A stretch of DNA of 64,000 nucleotides, from NCBI RefSeq assembly GCF_963422355.1, contig NC_085087.1, positions 1,866,521 to 1,930,520 on the forward strand, read 5' to 3'. Shown piece after piece: positions 17,234 through 30,500 of this stretch. This DNA comes from Corticium candelabrum (lineage: Eukaryota > Porifera > Homoscleromorpha > Homosclerophorida > Plakinidae). A program made the position numbers and the translations under genes. Under the pieces are notes generated by a model. It was not told the origin of the DNA, ran no database searches, and saw only the letters and a program-made list of their open reading frames with translations. Numbering within the stretch: the stretch's first letter is position 1; each line of letters begins with the position of its first letter.

Positions 17234-17400
17234 TGCTGCAGCTCATTTGGTTAATTAAAGAGTCATCGAGCACATCCGGGACTTTGCAGGGTTGCAAGTT
17301 TAAGTCACAATGATGGCAAGCTATGTCATAATTCTTTAAGCAAGAAACTTACACACAATTGGTTCTCTTGACTCAGGAGTGGGGCCCTAAGCAGCCATCA
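17232..17400 (+). mobile_element. tRNA-derived SINE, copy 3
   Basis: The head contains CAGCTCATTTGGTTAA and a B-box-like GGGTTGCAAGTTTAAGTC. The body and the CTCTTGACTCAGGAGT tail match copy 1 closely. The right boundary is uncertain; the following ~200 bases may be further repeat-derived sequence. Confidence 0.65.
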
Positions 17401-18593
17401 GCTATGATGTGACATCATGCAGCCACTGGGGTCTATCTAGGTGAGACTTTGGGTGCTCGATCACACCACAGTCGGTTTCACAAGCCGGTGCTCTTGTGAG
17501 TACCTGGCCCGGCTCCAGAAGATTGCTAGCGTAGGCCCAGAGTTTCTCCTGAATAGCGCATGGAAGCCCAGCTGTTAGCTGAGGGCGTGACCAAGAAATT
17601 GGCAGCTTCAGATGTTTAGGATTTTTAGGTGTCCGTGTGCGCGTGTGCGTGTATGCATGTGTGTAAGGAGAGCACTTTTCCATCGTGGATGTTTGCTTTA
17701 GTATAGTAACCAAAGGAAGTCACTGGTAGGTTTAGATATTTCTGATACTGATGATTAGTATATGTTGTAGATATTGGATCTGGAATTGATGCAGAACAAC
17801 AAGACAATTAATTAAGCCAATGACAAGTGAGGTATTATTTTATTGAGCTCTCTAACATGTAACACTATGTTTTGGTAATTGTTTACTGCAGTGATAATAT
17901 ACCTGCAACAGAGGTTGGTGAAAGGCAAGAAGAAAATGTGCAATTGAAGATGGAAGCATTATATGTTGTAAAGGCAGAAATTTGTACCACGTTTTTCACC
18001 TTCCTCTTCTCTATGGACAAGATAAATGACCAATAAAAAGATAATTATTTCTTTGCCCAAGCAGACTGTAAAAGCATTGGATATGTGGACAAAGAAATCT
18101 GTTGTAATTAAACATCTAAATTAGTTTCAAGTGGACTCATTTCTGTGTTTTGTGATTGTGAATATGTACAAGGATATTAATTAATCAATTAATTATATTA
18201 CCACGTGGTGATAACGTGCAGATAAGTTTAAAAATTGTATTGACAAATCTCTGTTAAATTTATCTTGCGTATGTACTGCTCTATATGGTACGTGGTAAAG
18301 ACAGGAAGTGTTAGACACATTGAATGAGTTACTAGACTACTCAAGTTCTAGTCTAGCGCTAGTCATTGTCAGTCTCAGTGCTCTACGTCTTTTCAACTGA
18401 TACTGTATCCATACCTAAACGGATGGAGCGCAGTTGTGTAGCTACCTGTACAACACGAGCCACCCTACTCAGATTGACAAGATTGTGACGGGCATTGATA
18501 TCCATCGCCAGAAGTTTGTGTGAAAACTTTGGTTTGCGTCAACCTACTGAAAAACTTCACTGAATTGTTTGTCGATCCGCTAGACCGTACGTT
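17401..18593. other. Upstream region of the lipase gene
   Basis: No gene is recognised. It is AT-rich near 18100-18300 and becomes less so towards the start codon of the lipase gene. No clear TATA box was found at a convincing distance. Confidence 0.45.
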
Positions 18594-21500
18594 ATGCTGA
18601 GATCAATTCCCACAATTTCGCGGTTTGTGATCTCCCGTACGCTACAGCCCGTACGTCAGGTGATTCCTTCCGACATGGCGACGTCATGCCACGGCGACTT
18701 TGAACATCTAAATGTCGAAGATTTCGCCGATTTATTTCAGAGCATCGAGGATCTCAAGCAACTCTCGACAAACAACGCCGATTATTACGACGGGTGTCCG
18801 AAAGAGAAAGCAGATCGAGGATTAGAGACATTTCAACACATCACAGCGTCGTTAGCCGGCGTCGAACTGCTCTGTCAACAGATTACTCCTCATGTGAAAG
18901 ACTATGACTTTAGTCCGGAGACGAAAGGAAACGGTTTTCGAAGCCTATTGACCGTCACTAGTCGCTGCCTTACAAAACTCGTTCGTCTGTCTCAACGTTG
19001 TAGCAAGAAGAGAGACAGGGCGACATTTTCGTCTTCCAGCGCGTTTGAAGAGATTAGTTCGTACACAGAAGTGTTGAAATGTCTGTCACGACTGCTGCTG
19101 ATGGCGGCACACCTACTTGAAGGTTGCAGACCGGAAACGAGTGTGTTCCCGGACGAAGATGCGTTGGATAAGGACGTCGGATGGAACGTGGAGAGTCTGC
19201 CACGTTTGCCGTTCTATGGGAGCTGCCTTGGTTTCCAGGTTGGAAACATTTTGTTATTTTAGATACAGGAAAACAGTAATTTTCTTAGCATTATATTAAT
19301 TAATCTTTTGATTATATTAACCAGCACAGTGGTGAATTGACATAAAGACTGTAATATAGCAATCAAAAGCTGATATTTAATAATTAATCTTACTGGAACT
19401 AAGGTGTCAGATGATTATAATTTTTAATTTTAAGAAATTACACTTGGGGTGCTTTTGGTTAGGCTCTTTCAGTCTCTTTCGGAAGAGTTTGGGAGAGCAC
19501 GCCCCTCTTCCAACATCTTCCAGCTCTGGTCTTCCAACCAGCAGCAGAGTTGGAAGAGGGATGTGTACATGGGGCCTCTTGTGGAAGAGGTTGGAGGAGC
19601 CAAATCGAATGTGCCTATGGTAGGTGCATAGGATCACAAAGACTCATTAAGTGGTCATTGATATGAAAAGGAAGAGTATCCAGACAATTGACTAATGAAA
19701 TTAATTAATGGCAAATCAGACACTAGACTATAATTTCTTTTTGAGGAAGGCATTTCCGTATACTGTAAACGTGGAAATTTTCGCTATTTTCGCAGCTGAA
19801 GTTTTTTCCACAAAAATAAACACGACGCGAAAATTTATGAAGGCGCGGCCCATTCCTCATGTGGCATCCCCGTGCAAAGTCCCGTATAAGGGATACTGTT
19901 CACTAGTATCAAACTTTATACTGATAGTACTGTACACTGTAGAAGTACTACTGTACTAGCTAGTAACACAACACAATTGAATCAAACTGCACTGCTGTTA
20001 GTACTCTACTCAAACTACTGAATCAAGATAATGTCTGCACCCTTCATAGTTCCATTTGCTAAGCCATTTCCATTGAGAGCAAAATCAAGAAACTCTGCCA
20101 TGTGCAGAATACCAATGTCATCTAATGAAGCTACAGCTATGGAGGCACCAAGCTTCATACCACTGTCATGATGAGAGTGGCTGTCAAACACAGCAAGACA
20201 CAACTTGCGAGGATCGAATGCAATTGCGACTGAAAAGTGACTTGACATTACAAGTACACTGGTATGGACTGTGCCTGCTCCAACAGCTCTGTCTCTGATA
20301 GTCAGCAGATCTTGTTTGAACTGGCCATAATCCCACATGCCAAAATCTTCTCCTCTGGCAATTGTCACGTTCATATCTGAACAGGCACTCTCTATTGCAC
20401 CGTAAACGGTCAAAAAGCCTCTGCACCCAGCACTATCATAACGCTTGTTGCCTTCTTCAATACATGCAACGAAAGCTCTGATGGTCTGTTGTGATGGTTC
20501 TACAGTACCACTATGGGGTACTTGCACACAATCTAGCATAATCTGGGTAGCTACACAAATAGATATAACTGTGCAAGCATTGCTGCCATTTTGCCCATTC
20601 AACCTTGACTGGCAGAATTGTGATGGTAATACATAAGAAATAACTGACTTGAAGTATTCTACAATCAATGCAACAGAGGCATCATTGCAAAGGTCATCTG
20701 TGCACTGGTCATAGGACTTTTCTTGGACAGCGAAGGAGTAGTAACAGACACTGAGTGTTTTGCTGAAGCAATACAAGGAAGGGGCAAGGGCATGCATAGA
20801 CCAACCTGAGAAAACCTAGTTCTGATGAGCCTAGGACGCTCAGATATTGCCTTATAAGCGTGTACAATCCAGCCAGCATGCAAATTCTTAATAGATGACA
20901 ATCTGAGGTCTACAGTAATGTCGCAAATAGAAGTATCCCTGTCTAGCTGTTGTCTGACCTGATCGCCACACCAGTTTTGAAATGACTGCCGTAAGTCTTC
21001 TTTAATTAATTAAATGACTTATTGACAGTCAAATCTAATGGCTGCAAGTTGTCTGTGTAGCACGCTGGCACATGCAACACAGAAATGTACCTTGCATCTA
21101 GGAATTTCGTACAGCGTCTGTTCGATGGGCTTTAAAAACATCAACAATCAACTAGCCATGGTTCTTCTCGGGCAGTCCTAATTCCTGTCTTTTCAGGACA
21201 AAGTATGGGTCGACCACTTCTCTAGGTATTCTAAAATGGTGCTTTCTGTTGACCAATGGGAAGCAGTATGAGTTATGTTCCAAGAATCAGGAAAGTCATA
21301 TCTGGCATGACAACGATCAGTGGTACCTTGGTAAATCACTTGACTGGGTAGGGTTTCACCGAACATGTTGACTGCAAGCAATACCGTAATTTCTCGTTTA
21401 TCATCCAAACCTGCAATAGCAACCTGACAGGACCCTTTCTTTTTCCATAGTCCAGTTACCAGAAGGGACCATGCGGACTCCAGTTTGGTCCCAATTCACA

Positions 21501-24500
21501 ACCATATCTGCTGGGATTTGATGCTTACTCACTACATCTAGAAACTTAAAAACAAAATTTTGTTTTATCTCAGGAAGGTCACCAGATTTCTTTTGGCAGC
21601 CTTGGTTCCCTTCCATTTGGTAAAACCCATCCTGTCTAGCATACGACGAGCCCACTTCTTCGTTGGAATAAAAGAACCTCCAAACTCACTCAGCATGTCC
21701 TTTCTTTCGTGGGCGATGATCCCACGAGCAGCTGCTATCACTATGGGTACACTGACTACACCGCCTGCTTCTCGAAGTTTCAAAATGTAATTCCGTATCA
21801 TGTGATCCAATGTATCACCAATCAATAATGGACGTCCATGTTTCTGTCTTGGAAGAGAGACAAGTGGAACTTCACCTGATTGTTGTTTAATTAATCTTCT
21901 GGAGGTATTTTTTCTGCATTGAACGAATCGTACTTTTGTTCACTGGATGGCTCAGTACACTACTGACGTGTCTGGCTGCTCGTGCAACTCCATGATCGCT
22001 TGCATAACGAGCGATGCTCAATCGTTCCGAGGCACTGTACACGTAGTACTCACTCTCTCTTTTTTGCTTGCGGTCAGCCCTCGTAGGGGGACCTTCTTGA
22101 AGCGACACACAATATTTTGCAGCCTTTACTGTTGTAGAAGGTAGACCGGGAATGTCAGTGGGTTGCGGAAGACACGGTCTTCTCTCTACATCCCCCGCGG
22201 TCTTCTCTCTACATCCCCCGCTTTACGTAACCAGTTCAGCAGCGCCATAAGTGGACCACGTGATGCATAGAACCATGTGACATGCATCAAACAGCGAAAA
22301 TTTTAACCCACGAAATGGTCTCTGATGAAAAGAATGCGAAAATTTAAACACGCAAATATTTCCGGGTTTACAGTATAGTCTATCCAGGTCTAATTTAGCT
22401 AGTTTTGAATTTCACCTGATAGGTGTTATGATTGAGGTACAAATGCCACACACATGCATATGCAAGCCCACAGGCACCCCCACAATGTTGGTGGCCATTT
22501 TGATGTTGTAGTCAATGTCTTCTCAATGTGAATGGCTAGACTAATGGATGGATTGGCTTTAAATATGTCGTAGACGTAAATAGGATGAAGTAGGATGGGT
22601 CTTCTCAATGTCTGAGGTTACTTACTGCTGTTTTTTTAGATATCGTTTCTGATGACCAGTCAATGTCCGATTGATTGATATAAGTGGATGTGTCTGAAAA
22701 TTTTGTAGGAGTATATCAGTATGAGAAGAATATGGGCTGGGTTGCTTTGATGTTTGAGGTCACAAACTTCTGTTGAGAGATCACGCTCCTAACTTTCATG
22801 AGAGTTATTCACCAGAGCATGCAGCCTAATTCGTGTCTGCAGTTACTAAGTCTTGTTGAAAATAGGCAAACATACTTGTTTACAGTTTGCAACCGCTAAC
22901 GGAAAAGTGATCGTTTTCTTGACTCACTACCATTATATGCAAACATGACATTGAATGACATCCAACAGCAACATCCATGTTTCATGTGATAAATCTTGTT
23001 ACTTTGACAATTACAGACTGTTTAGAGTTTGTGATCACATGAAACGACCATTGCTTTATATAATTTGCTTGAAAGAAAACGACACCAAGATCTGTAATAC
23101 TCTTAAACTTGATTACAGTCTTTAAGAGGTTTCATGGCTGTGAAAGTGAGGTGAAAACACAGCTTTAGTTACTATTCATTGTTTATTAGTAAAGTGCACT
23201 GCAAATTTATATATGCGTAAACTATATTAGACATACTCTTTATTATGGTCATTAAGTTTCTATTCAATTGTGTTTATGTGTACTATAACATTTTTGCTTG
23301 TGCTTAATATATTTGTGGAGCTGGGTTAGAGCCATCTAGGAACACTAATAATGGTGTAACTTGGAAAGTTGTTAGTTTTGCCACGAAGTCAGCTGTCTTG
23401 GGGCTTGTTCACTCCGGGCCTAATCATGATTACTTGTTATTGCAGTAAATTTGGCTGTTCACAATGTGTCCAATCATGATTAGTTTAATGTCATTCTAAA
23501 GCGTGTAGCGTACATATTAGTTGTAGCACGTGATGGCAGGTATGCAGGCTTCACTTTTGGTGCTGTTTCTCTGTTCTATGTTGCATGTGCTCTATGTTTG
23601 TTAGCTCTATGTTTTTTACCTCTGTAAGCAGAATTATCTTCCCTGTCATCGACAAATAGACGATATTGGGGGCGGAGCTTCTAGAGCATGCGCAATCTTG
23701 AGGGTAACACCCACCTTTTGCCGATCTTGCTGTACACAAAGTCCTTGTTTCCGGGTCTGCTTCTGAACCGTAGATCATCTTGCCATTGACTAGGCTTTGT
23801 AAGTAAGTTCACTACTTACCATTCGTGCATCTTGTGAGAGACTTTGCCTGCTTAGAGACGTGTAGGAAGCCATTTCTTGAGTATGGCTTCTCGAGGGTAA
23901 AGAGACTGCTGTTCAAGCTGAAGTCGCCTGATTCACATTCTGAACAGATACACGTGGAGTGGAAGCACAGACTACTCATTTCCTAGAGATGGATTAGTTT
24001 TGGCGAGTGAAATCATGCCACCTGGGAACCCATTTCGGGTAACCAGACATGTAGGCATTCCACATTGTTTCTGGGCGGTCTAGCTTGCTTCTGTATATAC
24101 CATATTCGCCCATAATAACGGCCATACTGAAATAACGCCCATGCCTGTATATACGCCCATGTGCGACAAATCAGGACTTTCAGCTCGAAAAAACGCCTAT
24201 GCCCAACTATATGCCCATGTCCAAGTATAAACCCAGGATACGCATGTGCAGACAAAACAAAATGGGGTCCGCATTCGCCTCCGTCTGTGTGCGTTTGATA
24301 AGCTGGTGTCAGTGTTGAGTGAAAGTACTTACTGCTAGACTCATGTCTTCGTTGCAATTACCGACCCTGATGCTCTTGACGGGCTTCAGGCCGACGACGT
24401 GTGTATAGTGTTTAGTTCTGCGTGTATGTTGATGCTGTATGGATACCAGTACCTTTGATCTTGCAAATGGATAATTGCAAGCATTTGTGGTATTTCTGTC

Positions 24501-27500
24501 TTCAAGTATATATGCTTAGGACCAAAATAACGCCCATGCCCTAGTATATGCCCAGAAAAAGTCTTTCTTTTCTATACGCCCAGGGTGCTATTACGGGCGA
24601 ATACGGTATGTGATTGGCCAAGTTGAAGTTCTTACTGTGATAACTTGCACTCGATAAGTACACTGGCGCGGATCAGAGTACAGTACACGTACTCTGTAGT
24701 CTGTTTACAATTAGCACTGCCAGTCTACAAGTCCCAGCAACAGTTATGTCTAAAGTAACACAACACATACGCATTATTCCATATCTGTAATGTCTAAATC
24801 AGAAAGCAGAGGCTGTTCCACCTCATCTGCAGTTGATCAAGACATGTGTAGATAGTAGTGATCTCAAAATGAAGATATTAATTGTCAAAAATGTCACTGA
24901 GGCACAGAAGCTGATGGCTTACGTCGGACACTTGAACAGCAAGCAAATGAAATAGTGGAACTTTGAAACAAGTTTAGAGTTGTCGAGCAAGACCTTGCAT
25001 CTGCAGAGTCTGAGTTGCAAGGAAAGGCATTCTCACTCAACACACACTGCCAAATGATGAAATCAAGTTTTACAGGTTTTGTGTAGAGAAATGTGCTTGA
25101 TACAGTGTGGAATTTGACTGAAAGCAGCGAAGATAATTTCTCTGTATAGCAAACAAAAAATCAGGCCAAGGTACATCAAGTGATGTGTAAGCTCATGAGC
25201 TCACCGCCTTCCATGACGAGTTGGATAGGCTACTCGAACTCTTGCTGACTCTAGTTCGACAAGATACATAGTTTCACAGTTCCACAGTTCAAGTAGTTTG
25301 CTAGATGGGGGAAAAGTAGTCCTAGTTTTCAGTCACACAGACAGTGACAGTGCATCACGTTCGGTTACCCTGAATGGGTTTCCCTACCACAAAATCTTCA
25401 TCTGACAAAACTTCCATCGCTAAGCAATGAGTAGTCTGTCTTTCTACTCCACGTGCATCTGTTCAGAGTGTGAATCAGGCGACTTCAACTTGAACAGCAG
25501 TCTCTTACCCTCGAGAAGCCGCACTCAAGAAAGGGCTTCCTACGCGTCTCTATGCAGGCAAAGACACTCACAAGATGCACGAAATGGTAAGTAGTGAACT
25601 TACTTACAAAGCCTAGTCAATGGCAAGATGATCTACGGTTCAGAAACAGACCCGGAAATGTAGACTTTGTGTACAGCGAGATCGGCGAAAGGTGCATGTT
25701 ACCCTCGAGATTGTGCATGCTCTAGAAGCTCCGCCCCCAAATATTGTCTATGAGCTTCCAACATCTTCTTTGTACATAGATTCTGGATATGGCAGTATCG
25801 CATGGTGCACGTGCTGTGATGTTTTAATCTAGACACTACCTCGTGCCGCACATGGCTCACAAATCATGTTTGGCGGTGTGAACACCTTTCTCTAAACCTG
25901 TGCTAATCACAATTAGTCTAACTATGATTAGGCTAGTAGCAATTTGATCACACTCTTGGTCTTTTCTAGCTACGCGTACTCATTTATGCTTCGATTTTGA
26001 GAGAGGCAGTGCTGAGTAAATTTTTGCGTAATGAAACTGCATTTGTGATTGCTTTCAATAATGAATAGAGAAGCACATTACAGTGCTAAACTCTCGGCTG
26101 GTGTATGTAATCACATATCTCGACACGTGATAGTGTTTTGCATACTGAGGTTTTAGCCCAATCCACTCGTCTCAGCTAAGGTTTCCAATGCATTTGTTTA
26201 GCTAAACAAAGTGCAAAGCTTCTCCAGACTTGCATACTTACAGGTCAGTTACTTCGTCCGACAAACAGACACGCTGTCATGGACAATGCATACACGTTCC
26301 CGTTCGCGAATTTCAGTGGATCGCCAAATTTCTGGTGAAGACGACACTAGTGATTTTTGCAGCAACACTACGGCCGCTCAGCCACGTACCGAAACTTCAA
26401 GCTGTCATACTGCAGAACCACTATGCAGAAACATTGTGGAACAAGCAAAATGTTACAAGTCAGATACAGCTACATGTACCCATTGCGCTTGAATCGCCAC
26501 CTGGTTGGTGGTGGGAAAACTTGCTTGTGCAAATGTAGACTAGACATTGTTTCTATGTACTAAACCCTTATGTAAAGCAAAGGATTAAACACCATGTACA
26601 GGATGGATGCCTGATGGCTGAATTCTCGTTAGCAGCTACCGAACAAAGAGAGGTGGAGCCTTATGATGACATCACGTTTGTCTATTGGTCGGTAATGACA
26701 CCACTTCTCGTCTATTGGTCGAAATAGCTTCATTTGCATCTGCGCTAATCGAATATAAATATGGTCGTACGGTTGCACCTCGGACGGCTACTATACCCTT
26801 AGCCTGGATATCCGGGCCTTGAGTAATAAGTAAGCTTATGATTGTAAGGTCCTAGGTAATTTTAATAATGCAAGTCACCTCAAATGCCATGCACATACAT
26901 GCATATATTTCTTGCTTACATAGGTACACATGTACTCATAGAGACATGCATACTGGATTTACATTCATGTTTGTTCTTGTTTCTGTAGTACTGTGCATCT
27001 ATGAGGCCACTGCTACAGACTATTTCTATTGCAATGGCTGCTTATGGAGACGGATTTAAGAAACATGGTGCTGATCATGGATTTGTCAGACTGGCAGCAT
27101 CATTAGTCACAAACTCGTGGAAGTATATTGGGAATGCCAAGCGAAGAGCTGAGACAGTGGTGGATCTTACGACTCACTGTGATCTTCAGTTTGCGAAGGC
27201 TTTTTGGTCTCTCACGGATGCAGCTGTTATTAATGTGAGTCTTGTTGTTATTTGTTGTGCATGTTGTAGTTAGATACCATATTTCCGCGCATTTAGCTGC
27301 CTGCCGGTATAAGCAGGGATTACCAGAAACTTGCTTGTCAGACTCTGGTAATGATACCAGCATGCCGGTATAGTGCGAGGGAGCGCCAGTAATGGTGAGG
27401 GAGCAACTACACATGCGTGGTAATTCTACTGCACACGGCTAGCTTCCCCGAAGCCCAGCTAGAAGAGAAAAGTTGAACAGCCAGAAGGTATTGAGAATGG

Positions 27501-30500
27501 ATCTTTGCCGTGTGGCAGAAGATCATACACAATCGAAACCGCTAGCGGTAATATGCAAGTACGACGAGCTCGGAGGAAAAAAATTTGGAGTGTCTCGTCA
27601 GTGCTTACAGGATTAGGTTTGAACAAGCAGAAGAACATACAGGGCTGACAGGTAAGGAAGAGAGGAAGACAATGAAGAGGAGGAGGATGAAGACAGAAAA
27701 TCAAACATTATAGGGTTGATTATATACTACATCTAGCTGAAATAGTGTATGTTTTAGTGTTTATTTGTGTTAGTTCAATTAATATGTAAGAATGGATGCA
27801 GCATGGATCTATGGGTCCAGTCTATAGGGAGGCTGGTCAAATCACCTCTCTTTCTCCTGCAGGCCGGTATACCCCGGTTTACACTGGCATGCAGCTAAAT
27901 GTGCGGAAATACGGTAGAATGTTTGTTTTTTTACATCTTAAGTATTGTCCATTGGTTCTATAAATTTAAGTTATACTAGTAAAGATTTTAGTTAGTGGTG
28001 CATTGTAGTTGTTTGTGTTTTGACTATTTTAGACTTGAGAGAATATCTATTTCAAAGCAAACGTTTGCCATGTGCCATGTGCTTAAACTGCATTCTGGAG
28101 TACAGCGTAGGGTCTTTCATACTTGCAGTTGTATCAAAATGGATGTCTCTCATAACCATTATATTGAGCGCTTCATACATAGGGTTTAAATTTGGCTTAG
28201 ACTCCAATTATCCCAGTTGTGTGAATGCAAGTTTTAGTAAACCTAAGTTAATTAATTTTTGGTTAAGACTTGGGGTTCATGGGTACTTCCTGTAATACGT
28301 TCATGGCTACTTCCTGTCTACGCTACACTAATTGAGTCTCCGCTGTCTTCATCATCGAGAAGATCTGCTTTCTGGTGCATTGCATCGTCATCTGGAGAGC
28401 TAATAAACATATAGAATATTATAAAACAATTTGAATGATTGTTCTAGACTGCATTCTGTAACCAAAACATACGGGTACATAGCCATAGCAACAGAGAACG
28501 TACCGTTACTATGGGCATAACTCAAATTCTCCCCAACTGCTAACGGTCAAACCTGGAGAACCGTCACTGAAACTCTTACTGAAAAGATATCACGAAAAAC
28601 GAAATGTTTACATATCCAAATGATATACCTACAGGGTGGCTTGTCATTGTCTTCACAAACGGAATATCTCATTCGTTCTTTGTTGCATCGGCCTCAAATG
28701 ATCGTACGAAGCAAAAAACACGTTAGAAACGTCTGAATATGTTGTTTTTGCCTCCAAAGTCTTGGAAAAATCACAACGAAGAACAAAGTAAGGTCAGAGC
28801 GCATGCAGCGCGTCAGAAAAATTGTGACGAAGCTCAGGAAGATGGCAAAGTCACGTGGTCAGATATGGTCGTAGTGTGACGTTATCAAAACATGCGATAT
28901 CTGGCGATTGCGATCACGTAGATGGCTCAAAGTAGGCTCATTCGAAAGAGAATTTATTAACGATTCTTTTGAACTATAGTTTGTCGAGCGAAAGCGGGCT
29001 CAATTTTGGAAAGACGGCAAATGGAAATCGGTACTAAACGGAGGCGGAGTAAAGGTAATTGTAGGTAATTAAAATTTAATTATTATAAACACTTGACCAA
29101 ACGTGCTAAATAGTAATTAATGCTCGCTATTGACAGGGAGTTGAAGGGTAAAGTGGGTTAGAGTAGTCTTGCGTAGCCAGACTTTTCCCACCTACATCCT
29201 GCAGCAAAGACACACCCTAATATATGTAAGCCTTAGACATTGATCGTACTAAGGTACAAATGGCTTCTTCTTTTCGTGTTTCGCTATCGGCATTACAATT
29301 TTTTTTATTCTCAGGCACCAACTTTAAGCAATCTATGTATTGTTCTACTAGTAGATCTTCTGCATCTAATTACCCGTGTTTTGTGTGTGGACTGAAGTTG
29401 GTTGGAGTAGGGTTATCATAACTCTACCCAAGTTATCTTAACCTGAGCTAACTTTGTGTGTGAAAGCGCTTATTGAGTAAACCAGTCGGCAGAGTGAATG
29501 GCTTGAAGTAGTAAAACAGCTGTTTCAAAATGCAAAGCAAGGAAATCCTTTGTGTTGTTATGTCCCTCCATAATGAGCAAGTGGGGTCTTTACCCCATCT
29601 GGGCACCCACCAACCCGGCAGGTGAGCCCAGCAGGGTACATGTTTCCGTGCAGTCCATACGGCGATCAATGACTAGCCAATTTGATATAGATTGCAGGCA
29701 TTACGGTAACCATGAACATTGGGACAGCACGCCCAGTGGATATCAATGACCACCAGGAAAGCACTGAACGTCATCGTCAACTGACCGTTTGCTTTATTAT
29801 TATTATTATTATTGTTGTTATTTCAGAATGGTTAAGGAACACTCCTGAGAACTGCGCAGCTGTAGTGTGCACCGTAGGATGCAGTCGAAATAGCGAGCGA
29901 GGTCCTCTGATTGAGGGAGTTCGCAGAAAGTGTTTCCGTTTAGGGATGAGTGCCTCGTATACTGTTAGAAAACAATCGACGACAACGTCCATTGTCTTTA
30001 ACGCCAAAGAATCTCACAAAATGTCTATTGTTTTGCATATTGCCAGACGGAAATAAATCGCACGAAAAGGTCAGTCTTAGACAGCCTGAAAGTAGCACTG
30101 TGGTTTCCACCATTCTTGGAGCAATGGAAACAACAGAGAGACCATTTCCGGGAACGTGATGACGTTATTGATAGTCATCAATTGGCGGACGAAATTCTTG
30201 AAACGGCCTCTTCAGTTTTTCAGTTATGAAACATTCTTAACGTACATCTGTCGGGCTTGCTCTGAGATAGCGCCCAGATACCCAACTTGGTTAGTATGGA
30301 TTTCCCATTAGTGAGTGAAGGCGGAGCCAGCAGCCTAGCGCATATCTCCGGAATGCTCCTTTAAAGTATGTGAAACAACGCTGTGTATTTTAGCGCATGG
30401 GCCTGCCTGGGTATGTGATGCCTACCCAGCATGTGAAAAACATATTTGTCAGCCACTGATTTGTGTGGAGCTATAGGTGTCAAATAATTATTGTCTGATC

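Larger units (their letters stand above)
19759..22377 (-). mobile_element. Pogo/Tc1-mariner-like DNA transposon with TIRs and TA ends
   Basis: The element is about 2.6 kb. The left end reads TACTGTAAACGTGGAAAT. The right end is its inverted match, TCCGGGTTTACAGTA, and both ends sit on TA as expected for TA-target elements. It holds a decayed DDE transposase and a separate intact protease-like ORF, both on the minus strand. It lies within LIPE intron 1, opposite to the gene. TIRs are about 28 bp with a few mismatches. Confidence 0.8.
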
